Assembly: GCA_025450095.1 (NCBI GenBank)
Contig: JANWID010000231.1
Coordinates: 1-5,103, forward strand
Direction of reading: 5' to 3'
Source: Bacteroidia bacterium
GTDB lineage: Bacteria; Bacteroidota; Bacteroidia; AKYH767-A; OLB10
DNA length: 5,103 bases
Made by a program: the position numbers and the translations under genes. Position 1 is the first letter of the stretch, and every line of letters begins with the position of its first letter. Positions 1-5,103 of this stretch are shown in pieces. The notes beneath the pieces were generated by a model. It worked only from the letters and a program-made list of their open reading frames with translations. It was not told where the DNA came from and made no database searches.

Positions 1-73
1 AATCCCGTTCGACTTGCATGTATTAGGCCTGCCGCTAGCGTTAATCCTGAGCCAGGATCAAACTCTCCATTGT
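1..73 (-). rRNA. rrs: 16S ribosomal RNA, 5' end only (partial)
   Basis: The minus strand from 73 downward reads as the start of a bacterial small-subunit rRNA. It contains the universal 27F segment AGAGTTTGATCCTGGCTCAG (complement of 47-66), then AACGCTAGCGGCAGGC and ACATGCAAGTCGAAC. Aligned by eye to E. coli numbering, G9-A10-G11 fall at 65-63, which puts nucleotide 1 near position 73; the exact mature 5' end is an estimate. 'GCTAGCGGCAGGC' rather than 'GCTGGCGGC' is usual in Bacteroidota. The gene runs off the left edge, so about 1.45 kb of 16S and the rest of the operon are not seen. Transcription comes from the promoters at 225-255 and 328-358. Confidence 0.97.
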
Positions 74-108
74 AAAGTTTATTATAATTGCTCTAGGTTT
101 ACTCTATT

Positions 109-133
109 GTTCATCTACCCTAAGGTGATGAAC
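109..133 (-). other. Stem-loop in the 16S leader RNA
   Basis: On the minus strand GTTCATC (133-127) pairs with GATGAAC (115-109). Inside, ACC (126-124) pairs with GGT (119-117), giving a 10-bp stem with one bulged A (complement of 116) and a UUAG loop. It lies about 36 nt upstream of the 16S 5' end. No U-run follows, so it is not a terminator. A role in folding or processing of pre-16S RNA is inference. Confidence 0.5.
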
Positions 134-156
134 CAGGCTTGTTATTTCCTACAATC

Positions 157-168
157 CTTCAAAGAACG
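157..168 (-). promoter_or_regulatory. boxA-like rRNA antitermination site
   Basis: The minus strand reads CGTTCTTTGAAG, followed by GATTG. It resembles the E. coli rRNA boxA (TGCTCTTTAACA) and sits about 84 nt upstream of the 16S 5' end, the expected place. In characterised bacteria boxA RNA binds NusB-NusE (S10) and recruits the rRNA antitermination complex. The motif is seen; the function is inferred from position and similarity. Confidence 0.6.
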
Positions 169-212
169 TTATAAATATAGCTCCCCGGTTTAATGGTTTG
201 CCACATAATTTT

Positions 213-232
213 CAATTGGGGCTGCAAAGGTA
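213..232 (-). repeat. Promoter/start-site direct repeat, copy in P2
   Basis: This 20-bp segment follows TACnTTTGCAnCCCCAATTG on the minus strand and matches 316-335 with two substitutions (offset 103 bp). It covers the -7 element, the likely start site and the first transcribed bases. Confidence 0.85.
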
Positions 233-255
233 CTAATACTTTTTCCCTTTACAAG
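225..255 (-). promoter_or_regulatory. rRNA proximal promoter P2 (Bacteroidota type)
   Basis: The -7 element TACCTTTG (232-225) matches the Bacteroidota consensus TAnnTTTG perfectly. Exactly 19 bp upstream, the -33 position reads CTTG (255-252), one mismatch from TTTG. A start site within a few bases of 219 is inferred. Phased A-tracts lie directly upstream (257-274). Its core and initial transcribed sequence repeat those of P1. Confidence 0.8.
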
Positions 256-256
256 C

Positions 257-274
257 TTTTTTTGAATTTTTTTT
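257..274 (-). promoter_or_regulatory. Phased A-tracts upstream of P2 (UP-element/curved DNA)
   Basis: On the minus strand an A8 tract (274-267) and an A7 tract (263-257) are separated by TTC. Their centres are about 10.5 bp apart, one helical turn, and they directly precede the -33 element. A shorter A-run at 284-281 continues the pattern loosely. Phased A-tracts bend DNA, and A-rich upstream elements strengthen rRNA promoters by contacting the RNA polymerase alpha C-terminal domain. The tracts are seen; the role is inferred. Confidence 0.5.
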
Positions 275-315
275 GATGGATTTTAAACAACGATTTGCTT
301 AAATAAAGTCTCCAT

Positions 316-335
316 CAATTGGGGTTGCAAATGTA
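316..335 (-). repeat. Promoter/start-site direct repeat, copy in P1
   Basis: Partner of 213-232, identical at 18 of 20 positions. The differences are at 325/222 and 332/229, the latter inside the unspecified 'nn' of the -7 element. Because the conserved part includes transcribed bases, transcripts from both promoters should begin with nearly the same sequence. Confidence 0.85.
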
Positions 336-358
336 TAACGACTTTCTGAACTAGCAAA
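328..358 (-). promoter_or_regulatory. rRNA distal promoter P1 (Bacteroidota type)
   Basis: The -33 element TTTG (358-355), a 19-bp spacer and the -7 element TACATTTG (335-328) match the Bacteroidota promoter consensus at every defined base. A second TTTG abuts the first upstream (362-359). A start site within a few bases of 322 is inferred. A T8 tract lies upstream on the minus strand (complement of the A-run around 368-375). Being co-directional with 16S and preceding P2, it should drive the whole rRNA operon. Confidence 0.85.
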
Positions 359-436
359 CAAATTTTGAAAAAAAATGAAAGTGAGTTATTAACATCGAAC
401 TAATCTACTGTTAATGACGAATATATCTCTGAAAAT

Positions 437-1135
437 TCAGGGATTTGTGGACGAAACTTCGATGATTTTTCCATTAAAAAGCTTCATTCCGCGAACTGCA
501 AAATCGCAAATGTAGCCCGACATCTCCACAACAGTGGTCTTGGCAACGTATCCCGGAAAGGCCCGTGCGAGCATTTCTGTTTGAACAGCGCCCAACGCCA
601 AACAGTTTACAATGATGTTCCGGTCACGGAACTCCTCGGCCAGACATTCGGTTAATATCGAAATGGCTCCTTTGCTACTGCTATAGGCCGACAAACCAGG
701 AAATTTGACACTGCCTCGCACCCCGCCAATGCTACCGGTATTAATAATATGAGATCTTCCCTGGTTTCCCAAAAAAGGAAGTAACGACCTGATAAGCAGC
801 GCTGGCCCGAAAACATTTACCTTATAGATAGTTTCCCAATCTTCAGGCATTAATTCATCAAAAGGTTTGTTAACCAGAAAACCTGCATTATTAATCAGGA
901 TATCGATAAGATGGACATCGAAATCCTCCAGAGTTTTTTTGAGAATGCTGAAATCATAAGAAGCGATATCAGCAGTTACCGGTATAATCGGGCTGGCAGA
1001 ATCCATGGATTCCAGTTCTTTAAGCCTTGAAGTTCTCCTTGCTAGTACAAATACCCTATTTCCACTTTCTGATGCAAATTGTTTTGCAACGGCATGTCCA
1101 ATCCCTTCCGATGCCCCGGTAATTATTATGTTCAT
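437..1135 (-). CDS. Short-chain dehydrogenase/reductase (SDR), substrate unknown
   Basis: The 232-residue product is a complete classical SDR, a cytosolic NAD(P)-dependent oxidoreductase with a Rossmann fold. The cofactor glycine motif TGASEGIG is at residues 6-13, the adenine-site Asp in TADI at 56, NNAG at 82-85, and the structural Asn in KVNVFG at 107. The catalytic Ser is in NTGSIGG (S135), with Tyr151 and Lys155 in YSSSK, so the Asn-Ser-Tyr-Lys tetrad is intact. Arg33-Arg34 at the end of beta-2 suggest NADPH rather than NADH. The length is slightly short for the class (about 250), mainly at the substrate-binding C-terminus, and the protein ends in EVSSTNP. I cannot assign a substrate; SDR 'FabG-like' or 'sepiapterin-reductase-like' labels would be guesses. 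The start is chosen because TGxxxGIG begins five residues later and an AAGAGGT ribosome-binding site precedes it. It appears monocistronic, with the rRNA promoters about 75 bp past its stop. Confidence 0.93.
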   Translation of the reverse strand: MNIIITGASEGIGHAVAKQFASESGNRVFVLARRTSRLKELESMDSASPIIPVTADIASYDFSILKKTLEDFDVHLIDILINNAGFLVNKPFDELMPEDWETIYKVNVFGPALLIRSLLPFLGNQGRSHIINTGSIGGVRGSVKFPGLSAYSSSKGAISILTECLAEEFRDRNIIVNCLALGAVQTEMLARAFPGYVAKTTVVEMSGYICDFAVRGMKLFNGKIIEVSSTNP

Positions 1136-1143
1136 CTTATATT

Positions 1144-1150
1144 ACCTCTT
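1144..1150 (-). promoter_or_regulatory. Ribosome-binding site of the SDR gene
   Basis: The minus strand reads AAGAGGT, with GAGG ending 9-10 nt before the ATG at 1135. It is the only clear Shine-Dalgarno-like sequence among the genes here; the other starts lack one, as is common in Bacteroidota. It supports the chosen SDR start. Confidence 0.55.
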
Positions 1151-1214
1151 TTTTATGCCACTGAATTGTATTCCTATAGTAAGTTTTCTTATGAGGATCC
1201 AGCGTTCTTGTTCT

Positions 1215-1230
1215 TAATCCGCTAATCCGT
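1215..1230 (+). repeat. Tandem heptamer TAATCCG x2 in the divergent promoter region
   Basis: TAATCCG occurs at 1215-1221 and 1223-1229 with a single C between, an 8-bp period. It occupies the place where the -33 element of the 1243-1250 promoter would sit. It could be a binding site for a regulator or a chance repeat; there is no direct support for either. Confidence 0.4.
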
Positions 1231-1242
1231 AAAACTAAAACT

Positions 1243-1250
1243 TATCTTTG
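1243..1250 (+). promoter_or_regulatory. -7 promoter element for the plus-strand barrel gene
   Basis: TATCTTTG matches the Bacteroidota -7 consensus TAnnTTTG exactly and lies 25 bp before the ATG at 1276, which implies a leader of roughly 20 nt. No TTTG is found at the expected -33 position (1220-1223 reads CGCT), so the promoter may be weak or activator-dependent. The spacing to the gene makes it convincing despite that. Confidence 0.6.
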
Positions 1251-1275
1251 TAGAATTACTAAACATTCAATTGAA

Positions 1276-1851
1276 ATGAAAACTACCGTAAAAGTTTTCT
1301 TTGTCTTGTTTATGGGGATGTCTACTTCTTATTCCAGAGCTCAAGAACAAGTTGTTAATGATCCTAATCCGGGAGAAGAAATATCTGAAAAGAAATTTAC
1401 CGACAGGTTGATTACCGGAGGTTCTATTGGGCTTCAATTTGGGGATTATGCATATATTCAAATAGCTCCAATCCTGGGTTATAAAATTACTGACCGTCTG
1501 CATTCGGGGATAGGGTTGAATTATACGTATTACAAATACAACGATAAATACTACAATTACAAGTATGAAACCTCTATTTATGGTGGAAGCATTTGGAGTC
1601 GTTATTTTATATGGAATAATTTATTTGGCGAGGTGAACTGGGAAGTTCTAAATATGGAAGTGCCTAACGAAATCAATTCTAATAGAACTATCAGGGATAA
1701 TGTAATGACGTTAATGATCGGAGGTGGTTACGCTCAACCAATAGGAGGTAATTCCGCTCTTCTTTTAAGAGCATTATGGGATGTGATAGAAGACCCGAAT
1801 TCACCTTACATGAATCCTATTTTCAATATTGGTGTAAGTATCGGATTTTAA
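1276..1851 (+). CDS. Secreted small outer-membrane beta-barrel protein, function unknown
   Basis: The 191-residue product starts with a Sec signal peptide: Lys at 2 and 6, a hydrophobic core at 7-16, and probable cleavage near SRA-QEQ at 22-23. A short acidic, Pro/Gly-containing linker (about 24-40) follows. From about 45 onward come alternating hydrophobic/aromatic strands with short turns: LITGGSIGLQFG, YIQIAPILGYKI, HSGIGLNYTYY, SIYGGSIWSRYF, LFGEVNWEVL, VMTLMIGGGYAQ, ALLLRALWDV. The chain ends on Phe (FNIGVSIGF), the usual terminal residue of barrels inserted by BamA. Residues 83-99 are strikingly Tyr-rich. The length suits an 8-stranded barrel. Similar unnamed proteins are common in Bacteroidota; no enzymatic motif is visible and I assign no function. 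It is transcribed alone, convergent with mtgA, from the -7 element at 1243-1250. There is no Shine-Dalgarno; the start is fixed by the signal peptide. Confidence 0.85.
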   Translation: MKTTVKVFFVLFMGMSTSYSRAQEQVVNDPNPGEEISEKKFTDRLITGGSIGLQFGDYAYIQIAPILGYKITDRLHSGIGLNYTYYKYNDKYYNYKYETSIYGGSIWSRYFIWNNLFGEVNWEVLNMEVPNEINSNRTIRDNVMTLMIGGGYAQPIGGNSALLLRALWDVIEDPNSPYMNPIFNIGVSIGF

Positions 1852-1888
1852 ACCCAATAGGATTTTACTAATCTATTATAGACTTTTC

Positions 1889-1916
1889 TGGATTTCGGGG
1901 AGATTCCACTTTTTTT
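1889..1916 (+). terminator. Probable intrinsic terminator of the plus-strand barrel gene
   Basis: TGGA TTTC (1889-1896) pairs with GAGA TTCCA (1900-1908) around a GGG loop. This gives an 8-bp stem with one bulged T and one G-U pair, followed by C and seven Ts (1910-1916). It starts 38 bp after the stop. The T-run lies on the plus strand only, and it overlaps the mtgA stop codon on the other strand. I see no matching terminator for the minus-strand cluster. Confidence 0.55.
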
Positions 1917-2610
1917 ATTCATAAAAATCCGGACGATCCATCATCGGCATCTTTCTCAGTATCCATGCCTGCTTTCTTTTAATATATGCCGTAGGTTTTG
2001 CCGGAGACCAGCGGATGGGATTAGGCAAACATGCTGCTATCATGGCCGCTTCTGCATTTGTCAACTCACTGGCAGGTTTTCCAAAATATACCTGGCTGGC
2101 GGCTTCTGCACCGTAAACTCCATCCCCCATTTCGATTACAGTTAGGTATACTTCCATAATCCTCCTCTTACTCCAAAGAAGTTCATTTAGTGAAGTAAAA
2201 TATACTTCAAAGCCTTTTCTGACATAAGATCTCCGGGGCCAAAGGAATACATTCTTAGCGGTTTGCTGGCTGATAGTGCTTGCACCCTTGACTTTTTTTC
2301 CCTTGTGCCGTTCATTATATTTCTGGGCCTTTTCAATGGCCTCCAAATCAAATCCGAAATGTTCTTCGAATTTCTGATCCTCTGAAGTAATTACAGCGAG
2401 TGGCATAGCATTCGACATTTCATCAAGGGAAATCCAGTCTTTGTAAAGCCTGACATTCCGTTTTTCATCTCCTGCCTGTTCAAATACACGAATGATCATT
2501 AGCGGGGTTAGCGGAGGTGGAATAAAACGGTAAATAAAAACAACCGCGATTGTGGATATAAAAAACCAGAGGATGAGTTTCAGGATGATCCTGATAATTT
2601 TCCGGACCAT
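1915..2610 (-). CDS. mtgA: Monofunctional biosynthetic peptidoglycan transglycosylase
   Basis: This is a GT51-family glycosyltransferase that polymerises lipid II into glycan strands at the periplasmic face of the inner membrane. The 231-residue protein has one N-terminal membrane anchor (about residues 5-28) after basic residues, then a single GT51 domain and no transpeptidase domain. That separates MtgA from class A PBPs, and the length is normal for MtgA. Family motifs in order: TSEDQKFEEHFGFD (75-88, catalytic Glu77), GASTISQQTAKN (109-120), RKGFE (131-135, second conserved Glu), KRRIMEVYL (148-156) and GVYGAEAA (164-171). The motif usually written YLNxxEWG reads YLTVIEMG here; I regard this as lineage variation. 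It is the last visible gene of the minus-strand cluster, 27 bp after the barrel gene, and has no clear Shine-Dalgarno. The ATG leads directly into MVRKIIRIILK, a good anchor start. Confidence 0.95.
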   Translation of the reverse strand: MVRKIIRIILKLILWFFISTIAVVFIYRFIPPPLTPLMIIRVFEQAGDEKRNVRLYKDWISLDEMSNAMPLAVITSEDQKFEEHFGFDLEAIEKAQKYNERHKGKKVKGASTISQQTAKNVFLWPRRSYVRKGFEVYFTSLNELLWSKRRIMEVYLTVIEMGDGVYGAEAASQVYFGKPASELTNAEAAMIAACLPNPIRWSPAKPTAYIKRKQAWILRKMPMMDRPDFYE

Positions 2611-2637
2611 AAGTGAAGTTAAAAACGGATTCGCAGC

Positions 2638-3372
2638 TTAGTAAAGGTGAGCTTTATTTATCGATTCCGTTGCTTTTTTTGAAGTCCGGGAAGTAAATGC
2701 TTTCAGGGATGTTCCTATTGCTATATAAAACATCTTGCTGGAAGTTGGAATATAAGTGTAGGGTGTTCCATACCATTTGATTTCCTGCTTGTCTTCTGTC
2801 AGGAAATCCAGCAAGTAGTACTTAAACCGAACGTAAGCTCCCTTTCCGGAATTGATATCCAGGAAAACCGAAGGATTTACCAGGTTTACTTTGTCGGAAA
2901 ACCATTCCGTTTTTTTGAATTTTTCATCATCATCAAACACTTTCTGTTTGTAGTGGAAAAACAACTCAGCCTCTGCTCCTATTGCACAATACAAACCGCC
3001 TGGAAGCTTACCAAACTTGAAAGCTAATGGAATTCCCAATGAATATGCACGTTGCTTTACTTTAACTGAATCATTAAGATCATTGATTATACCGACATTT
3101 CGCAAACCAACGCCGGTAAATATGCCGACGTTTTTACCAAAATCGTAATGAAGCTGCTCCTGGAAATGGAAAAAGCAGGTAAAACGCACAATTGGATTTA
3201 CCTCGATTTCGTCGGTTTTTTCCGGATTATGAAATGCTTCAACAGAACTCCCTGAAAAAATGAATTCTGATGCTGACATCCAATAACGCTTTTTAACGGA
3301 ATCCTGGGAAGTTTGAGATACAGTCTGCAATGAAAAAAGCAGCGCTGTTAAAAACAACAAATACTTTATCAT
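2638..3372 (-). CDS. Predicted outer-membrane beta-barrel protein, function unknown
   Basis: The 244-residue product begins with a signal peptide (MIKYLLFLTALLFSLQTVSQ, cleavage near 20), so it is exported. The mature part has amphipathic, aromatic-rich strands separated by charged or Gly turns: YWMSASEFIFS, PIVRFTCFFHF, NVGIFTGVGLRNVGII, AYSLGIPLAFKFG, GLYCAIGAEAELFFHY, NPSVFLDIN, AYVRFKYYLLDFL, MFYIAIGTSLKAF. This resembles the 8-10-stranded OmpA-like/PorT-like barrels annotated only as 'outer membrane beta-barrel protein' in Bacteroidota. Unusually, the last strand ends at AF (225-226) and is followed by about 18 polar residues (TSRTSKKATESINKAHLY), so the terminal Phe signal is internal. 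The gene begins 10 bp after the purL stop and ends 27 bp before mtgA, so co-transcription with both is likely. No enzymatic motif is visible and no function is assigned. The start is fixed by the signal peptide. Confidence 0.85.
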   Translation of the reverse strand: MIKYLLFLTALLFSLQTVSQTSQDSVKKRYWMSASEFIFSGSSVEAFHNPEKTDEIEVNPIVRFTCFFHFQEQLHYDFGKNVGIFTGVGLRNVGIINDLNDSVKVKQRAYSLGIPLAFKFGKLPGGLYCAIGAEAELFFHYKQKVFDDDEKFKKTEWFSDKVNLVNPSVFLDINSGKGAYVRFKYYLLDFLTEDKQEIKWYGTPYTYIPTSSKMFYIAIGTSLKAFTSRTSKKATESINKAHLY

Positions 3373-3382
3373 ATATCAGGTT

Positions 3383-5103
3383 TTAGTTTTTCATCTCAGA
3401 CATTTCTTTTCCAATCGCATTCTCATAAACATCACGGAAAGTGGTTAGCGTACCGTACTTTTCATCATCAACGATGAGTGATTCACCACCTGTGACTCCG
3501 AGGTTTGTAAATTCAATGTCAGAAGATGCCAGCACATCAATAAATTCATCGAGTTGATCCTGGCTTACAGTTACAACGATCCGGCCTTGTGCTTCGCCAA
3601 ATAAATAAGCATCTTTCCGGATATCCACGTCCGTTTGAATATTGAACCCAATGTTTCCTGCAAGAGCAGATTCCATCAGGGTAATAAAAAGTCCTCCATC
3701 GGATATATCATGAACCGCATTCACCAGTTTTTTATCTATCAGGTTGCGAACCAATTCCTGAACATGGAATTCCTCTTCGATATTGAAATAAGGTGCCGGA
3801 CTAAACTTTACTTTATGGATTGAATAAAGATATTCAGAAGAACTGATATCATTAACCGACTTTCCTATTAGGAAAATACTATCGTCTTCGTTTTTAAAAT
3901 CGAGTGTCATGAGCTTGCTCCGGTCTTCTAAAATTCCAATCATCCCAATAGTAGGCGTTGGAAAAACAGGAACTTCCTCATTATTGATAACTGATTGATT
4001 ATAAAAGCTGACATTTCCACCAGTTACCGGGGTTGAAAAACGAATACATGCAAATCCCATCCCTTTAATGGAATTTACAAATTGCCAATATACCTCAGGA
4101 TTATATGGATTACCAAAATTGAGACAATTGGTCACCGCACTGGGTACTGCACCGGAACAACTGATATTGCGGGCAGCTTCTGCAACAGCAATTGCACAAC
4201 CGGTATAGGGATCTGAATATACATAACGTGAATTGCAATCAACTGTTAATGCAAGCGCTTTTCGGGTACCTCTAACGGCAACTAAAGCAGAATCGGATGG
4301 TCTGTTGGTAGTCATATTAATGGTTCCTATCATGGAATCATATTGATTACTGACCCATTTCTTTGAAGCGATATTCGGATTTGCAGCAAGTTTAAGGGCA
4401 ACTGTTTTTAAATCTTCCGGGACTTGAATTTTATCAATGTTATACTGTTTGATTTTATCAATATATGCAGGTGTTTTATATTCACGCTGGTACACTGGTG
4501 CACCGCCACCCAGCACAAGAGATTCTGCAGGCACCCTTGCTATCAGCTCGTCGTGAATAAAGAATTCCAGTGAATCTCCTTCAGTAACAGTACCTATCCG
4601 GGTACAATTCAAATCCCATTTTTCAAATATTTTTAATACCTGATCTTCGGAACCTTTCTTAGCAACCACCAGCATTCGTTCTTGTGATTCAGACAGCAGG
4701 ATCTCCCAACCTTCCATATTTTTTTGTCGCATAGGAACACGATCAAGATGGATTTGCATTCCATGACCCCCTTTTGCTGACATTTCGGAAGTGGAACATA
4801 TAATTCCTGCGGCTCCCATATCCTGCATCCCGATAACAACACCTGTTTGGATTACTTCCAGCGTAGCTTCAAGTAATAGTTTTTCCTGGTATGGATCGCC
4901 TACCTGAACAGCGGGCAGATCTTCATGCGATTCATCATGCAAATCACCGGAGGCGAAAGTAGCGCCGTGAATTCCATCTTTACCGGTTGCTGAACCAACA
5001 ATAAAAACGGGGTTCCCTGCACCATATGAAATCGCCTTTACAGTCTCTCCGGTTTTTACGATTCCGACCGACATTGCATTTACCAGGATGTTAACGTTAT
5101 AGC
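3383..5103 (-). CDS. purL: Phosphoribosylformylglycinamidine synthase II, small PurL type (5' end beyond the window)
   Basis: This is the FGAM synthase catalytic subunit of de novo purine synthesis: FGAR + ATP + ammonia to FGAM. Small PurL works with PurS and receives ammonia from the glutaminase PurQ, in the cytosol. The window holds 572 C-terminal residues. The first ATG (5072-5074) is internal: the frame stays open to the edge and reads YNVNILVNA before that Met, matching the YNxNPLVNAM segment of B. subtilis-type PurL. About 170 N-terminal residues are missing from a usual ~740. Motifs, counted from the first complete codon: GKDGIHGATF 40-49, VQVGDP 65-70, QDMGAAG 93-99, SESQERM 137-143, TNCLNFGNP 324-332, TPVTGGNVSFYN 357-368, HDISDGG 464-470, FGEAQGRIVV 501-510. 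These cover the two AIR-synthase-like halves. No glutaminase domain follows, which excludes the ~1300-residue fused PurL. It is the first visible gene of the purL-barrel-mtgA cluster; its promoter is outside the window. Confidence 0.97.
   Translation of the reverse strand, partial: YNVNILVNAMSVGIVKTGETVKAISYGAGNPVFIVGSATGKDGIHGATFASGDLHDESHEDLPAVQVGDPYQEKLLLEATLEVIQTGVVIGMQDMGAAGIICSTSEMSAKGGHGMQIHLDRVPMRQKNMEGWEILLSESQERMLVVAKKGSEDQVLKIFEKWDLNCTRIGTVTEGDSLEFFIHDELIARVPAESLVLGGGAPVYQREYKTPAYIDKIKQYNIDKIQVPEDLKTVALKLAANPNIASKKWVSNQYDSMIGTINMTTNRPSDSALVAVRGTRKALALTVDCNSRYVYSDPYTGCAIAVAEAARNISCSGAVPSAVTNCLNFGNPYNPEVYWQFVNSIKGMGFACIRFSTPVTGGNVSFYNQSVINNEEVPVFPTPTIGMIGILEDRSKLMTLDFKNEDDSIFLIGKSVNDISSSEYLYSIHKVKFSPAPYFNIEEEFHVQELVRNLIDKKLVNAVHDISDGGLFITLMESALAGNIGFNIQTDVDIRKDAYLFGEAQGRIVVTVSQDQLDEFIDVLASSDIEFTNLGVTGGESLIVDDEKYGTLTTFRDVYENAIGKEMSEMKN

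Larger units (their letters stand above)
74..324 (-). other. rRNA operon leader (transcribed spacer upstream of 16S)
   Basis: This is the stretch between the inferred distal start site (near 322) and the 16S 5' end. It has no open reading frame and no tRNA. It is AT-rich and holds a boxA-like site (157-168), a stem-loop (109-133) and an internal second promoter (225-255). Together with 325-436 it accounts for the roughly 360-bp gene-free stretch between the SDR gene and 16S. The start sites are inferred from promoter geometry, not measured. Such leaders are normally removed by RNase III and later trimming; the pairing partner 3' of 16S lies outside the window. Confidence 0.75.

Noticed and set aside
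275..316. 6-bp inverted repeat GATGGA/TCCATC between the two rRNA promoters
   Set aside because: It is short, with a 30-nt AT-rich loop, and expected by chance in such DNA.
427..442. Hairpin CTCTGAA/TTCAGGG over the SDR stop codon as a terminator
   Set aside because: The loop would be only 2 nt, one pair is a G-T wobble, and no T-run follows on the minus strand.
1005..1217. Open frame on the plus strand over the SDR start
   Set aside because: It is antisense to the well-supported SDR gene and has no recognisable motif or start signal; it is a shadow frame.
1267..1503. Open frame on the minus strand over the barrel gene
   Set aside because: It is antisense to the signal-peptide-bearing gene and has no family resemblance; it is a shadow frame.
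1813..1864. 9-bp inverted repeat AATCCTATT/AATAGGATT around the stop of the plus-strand barrel gene
   Set aside because: It has a 34-nt spacing, half lies in coding sequence, and no T-run follows on either strand. The hairpin at 1889-1916 is a better terminator.
3635..3823. Plus-strand open frame inside purL
   Set aside because: purL is continuous and conserved here; this frame is antisense and unrecognisable.
4633..4842. Minus-strand out-of-frame open frame inside purL
   Set aside because: It overlaps conserved PurL motifs in another frame and its translation looks non-protein-like.
5072..5074. ATG as the start of a short 563-residue PurL
   Set aside because: The frame is open upstream to the window edge and encodes YNVNILVNA, which belongs to the conserved PurL core. 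The ATG is internal and the gene is cut by the edge.
1..5103. A new multi-gene system such as defence, mobile element or biosynthetic cluster
   Set aside because: There are no nucleases, transposases, integrases, toxin-antitoxin pairs, arrays, long terminal repeats or carrier-protein genes. All genes are housekeeping or ordinary envelope families.

Overview
The window comes from a member of the Bacteroidota, probably an environmental Bacteroidales-like or related lineage. Four things point there: the 5' end of the 16S rRNA, two rRNA promoters with the Bacteroidota -33/-7 architecture (TTTG, 19 bp, TAnnTTTG), mostly absent Shine-Dalgarno sequences, and two small outer-membrane beta-barrel proteins typical of that phylum. 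I cannot name a genus.

Layout, left to right. Positions 1-73 are the first ~73 nt of a 16S rRNA gene on the minus strand, cut by the window edge. Positions 74-436 hold no protein gene; they are the rRNA leader and promoter region. It contains a boxA-like antitermination site, a leader hairpin, two tandem promoters 103 bp apart sharing a duplicated core/start-site module, and helically phased A-tracts upstream of the proximal promoter. Positions 437-1135 (minus) encode a short-chain dehydrogenase/reductase. A 140-bp divergent intergenic region follows, with a good -7 element for the plus-strand gene at 1276-1851, a small secreted beta-barrel protein that ends in a probable intrinsic terminator. 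The minus strand from 5103 down to 1915 carries a tight cluster: purL (5' end outside the window), a second beta-barrel protein, and mtgA, with gaps of 10 and 27 bp.

How they fit together: purL is de novo purine synthesis (FGAM synthase), mtgA is peptidoglycan glycan-chain polymerisation at the inner membrane, and the barrel protein between them is probably in the outer membrane. The three are likely co-transcribed, but no common pathway is evident. The SDR and the plus-strand barrel protein look like independent single genes. The rRNA operon lies directly downstream of the SDR in the same orientation.

I see no new defence system, mobile element, CRISPR array or biosynthetic cluster. The most informative part is the duplicated rRNA promoter; the rest is ordinary housekeeping DNA with two uncharacterised envelope proteins.
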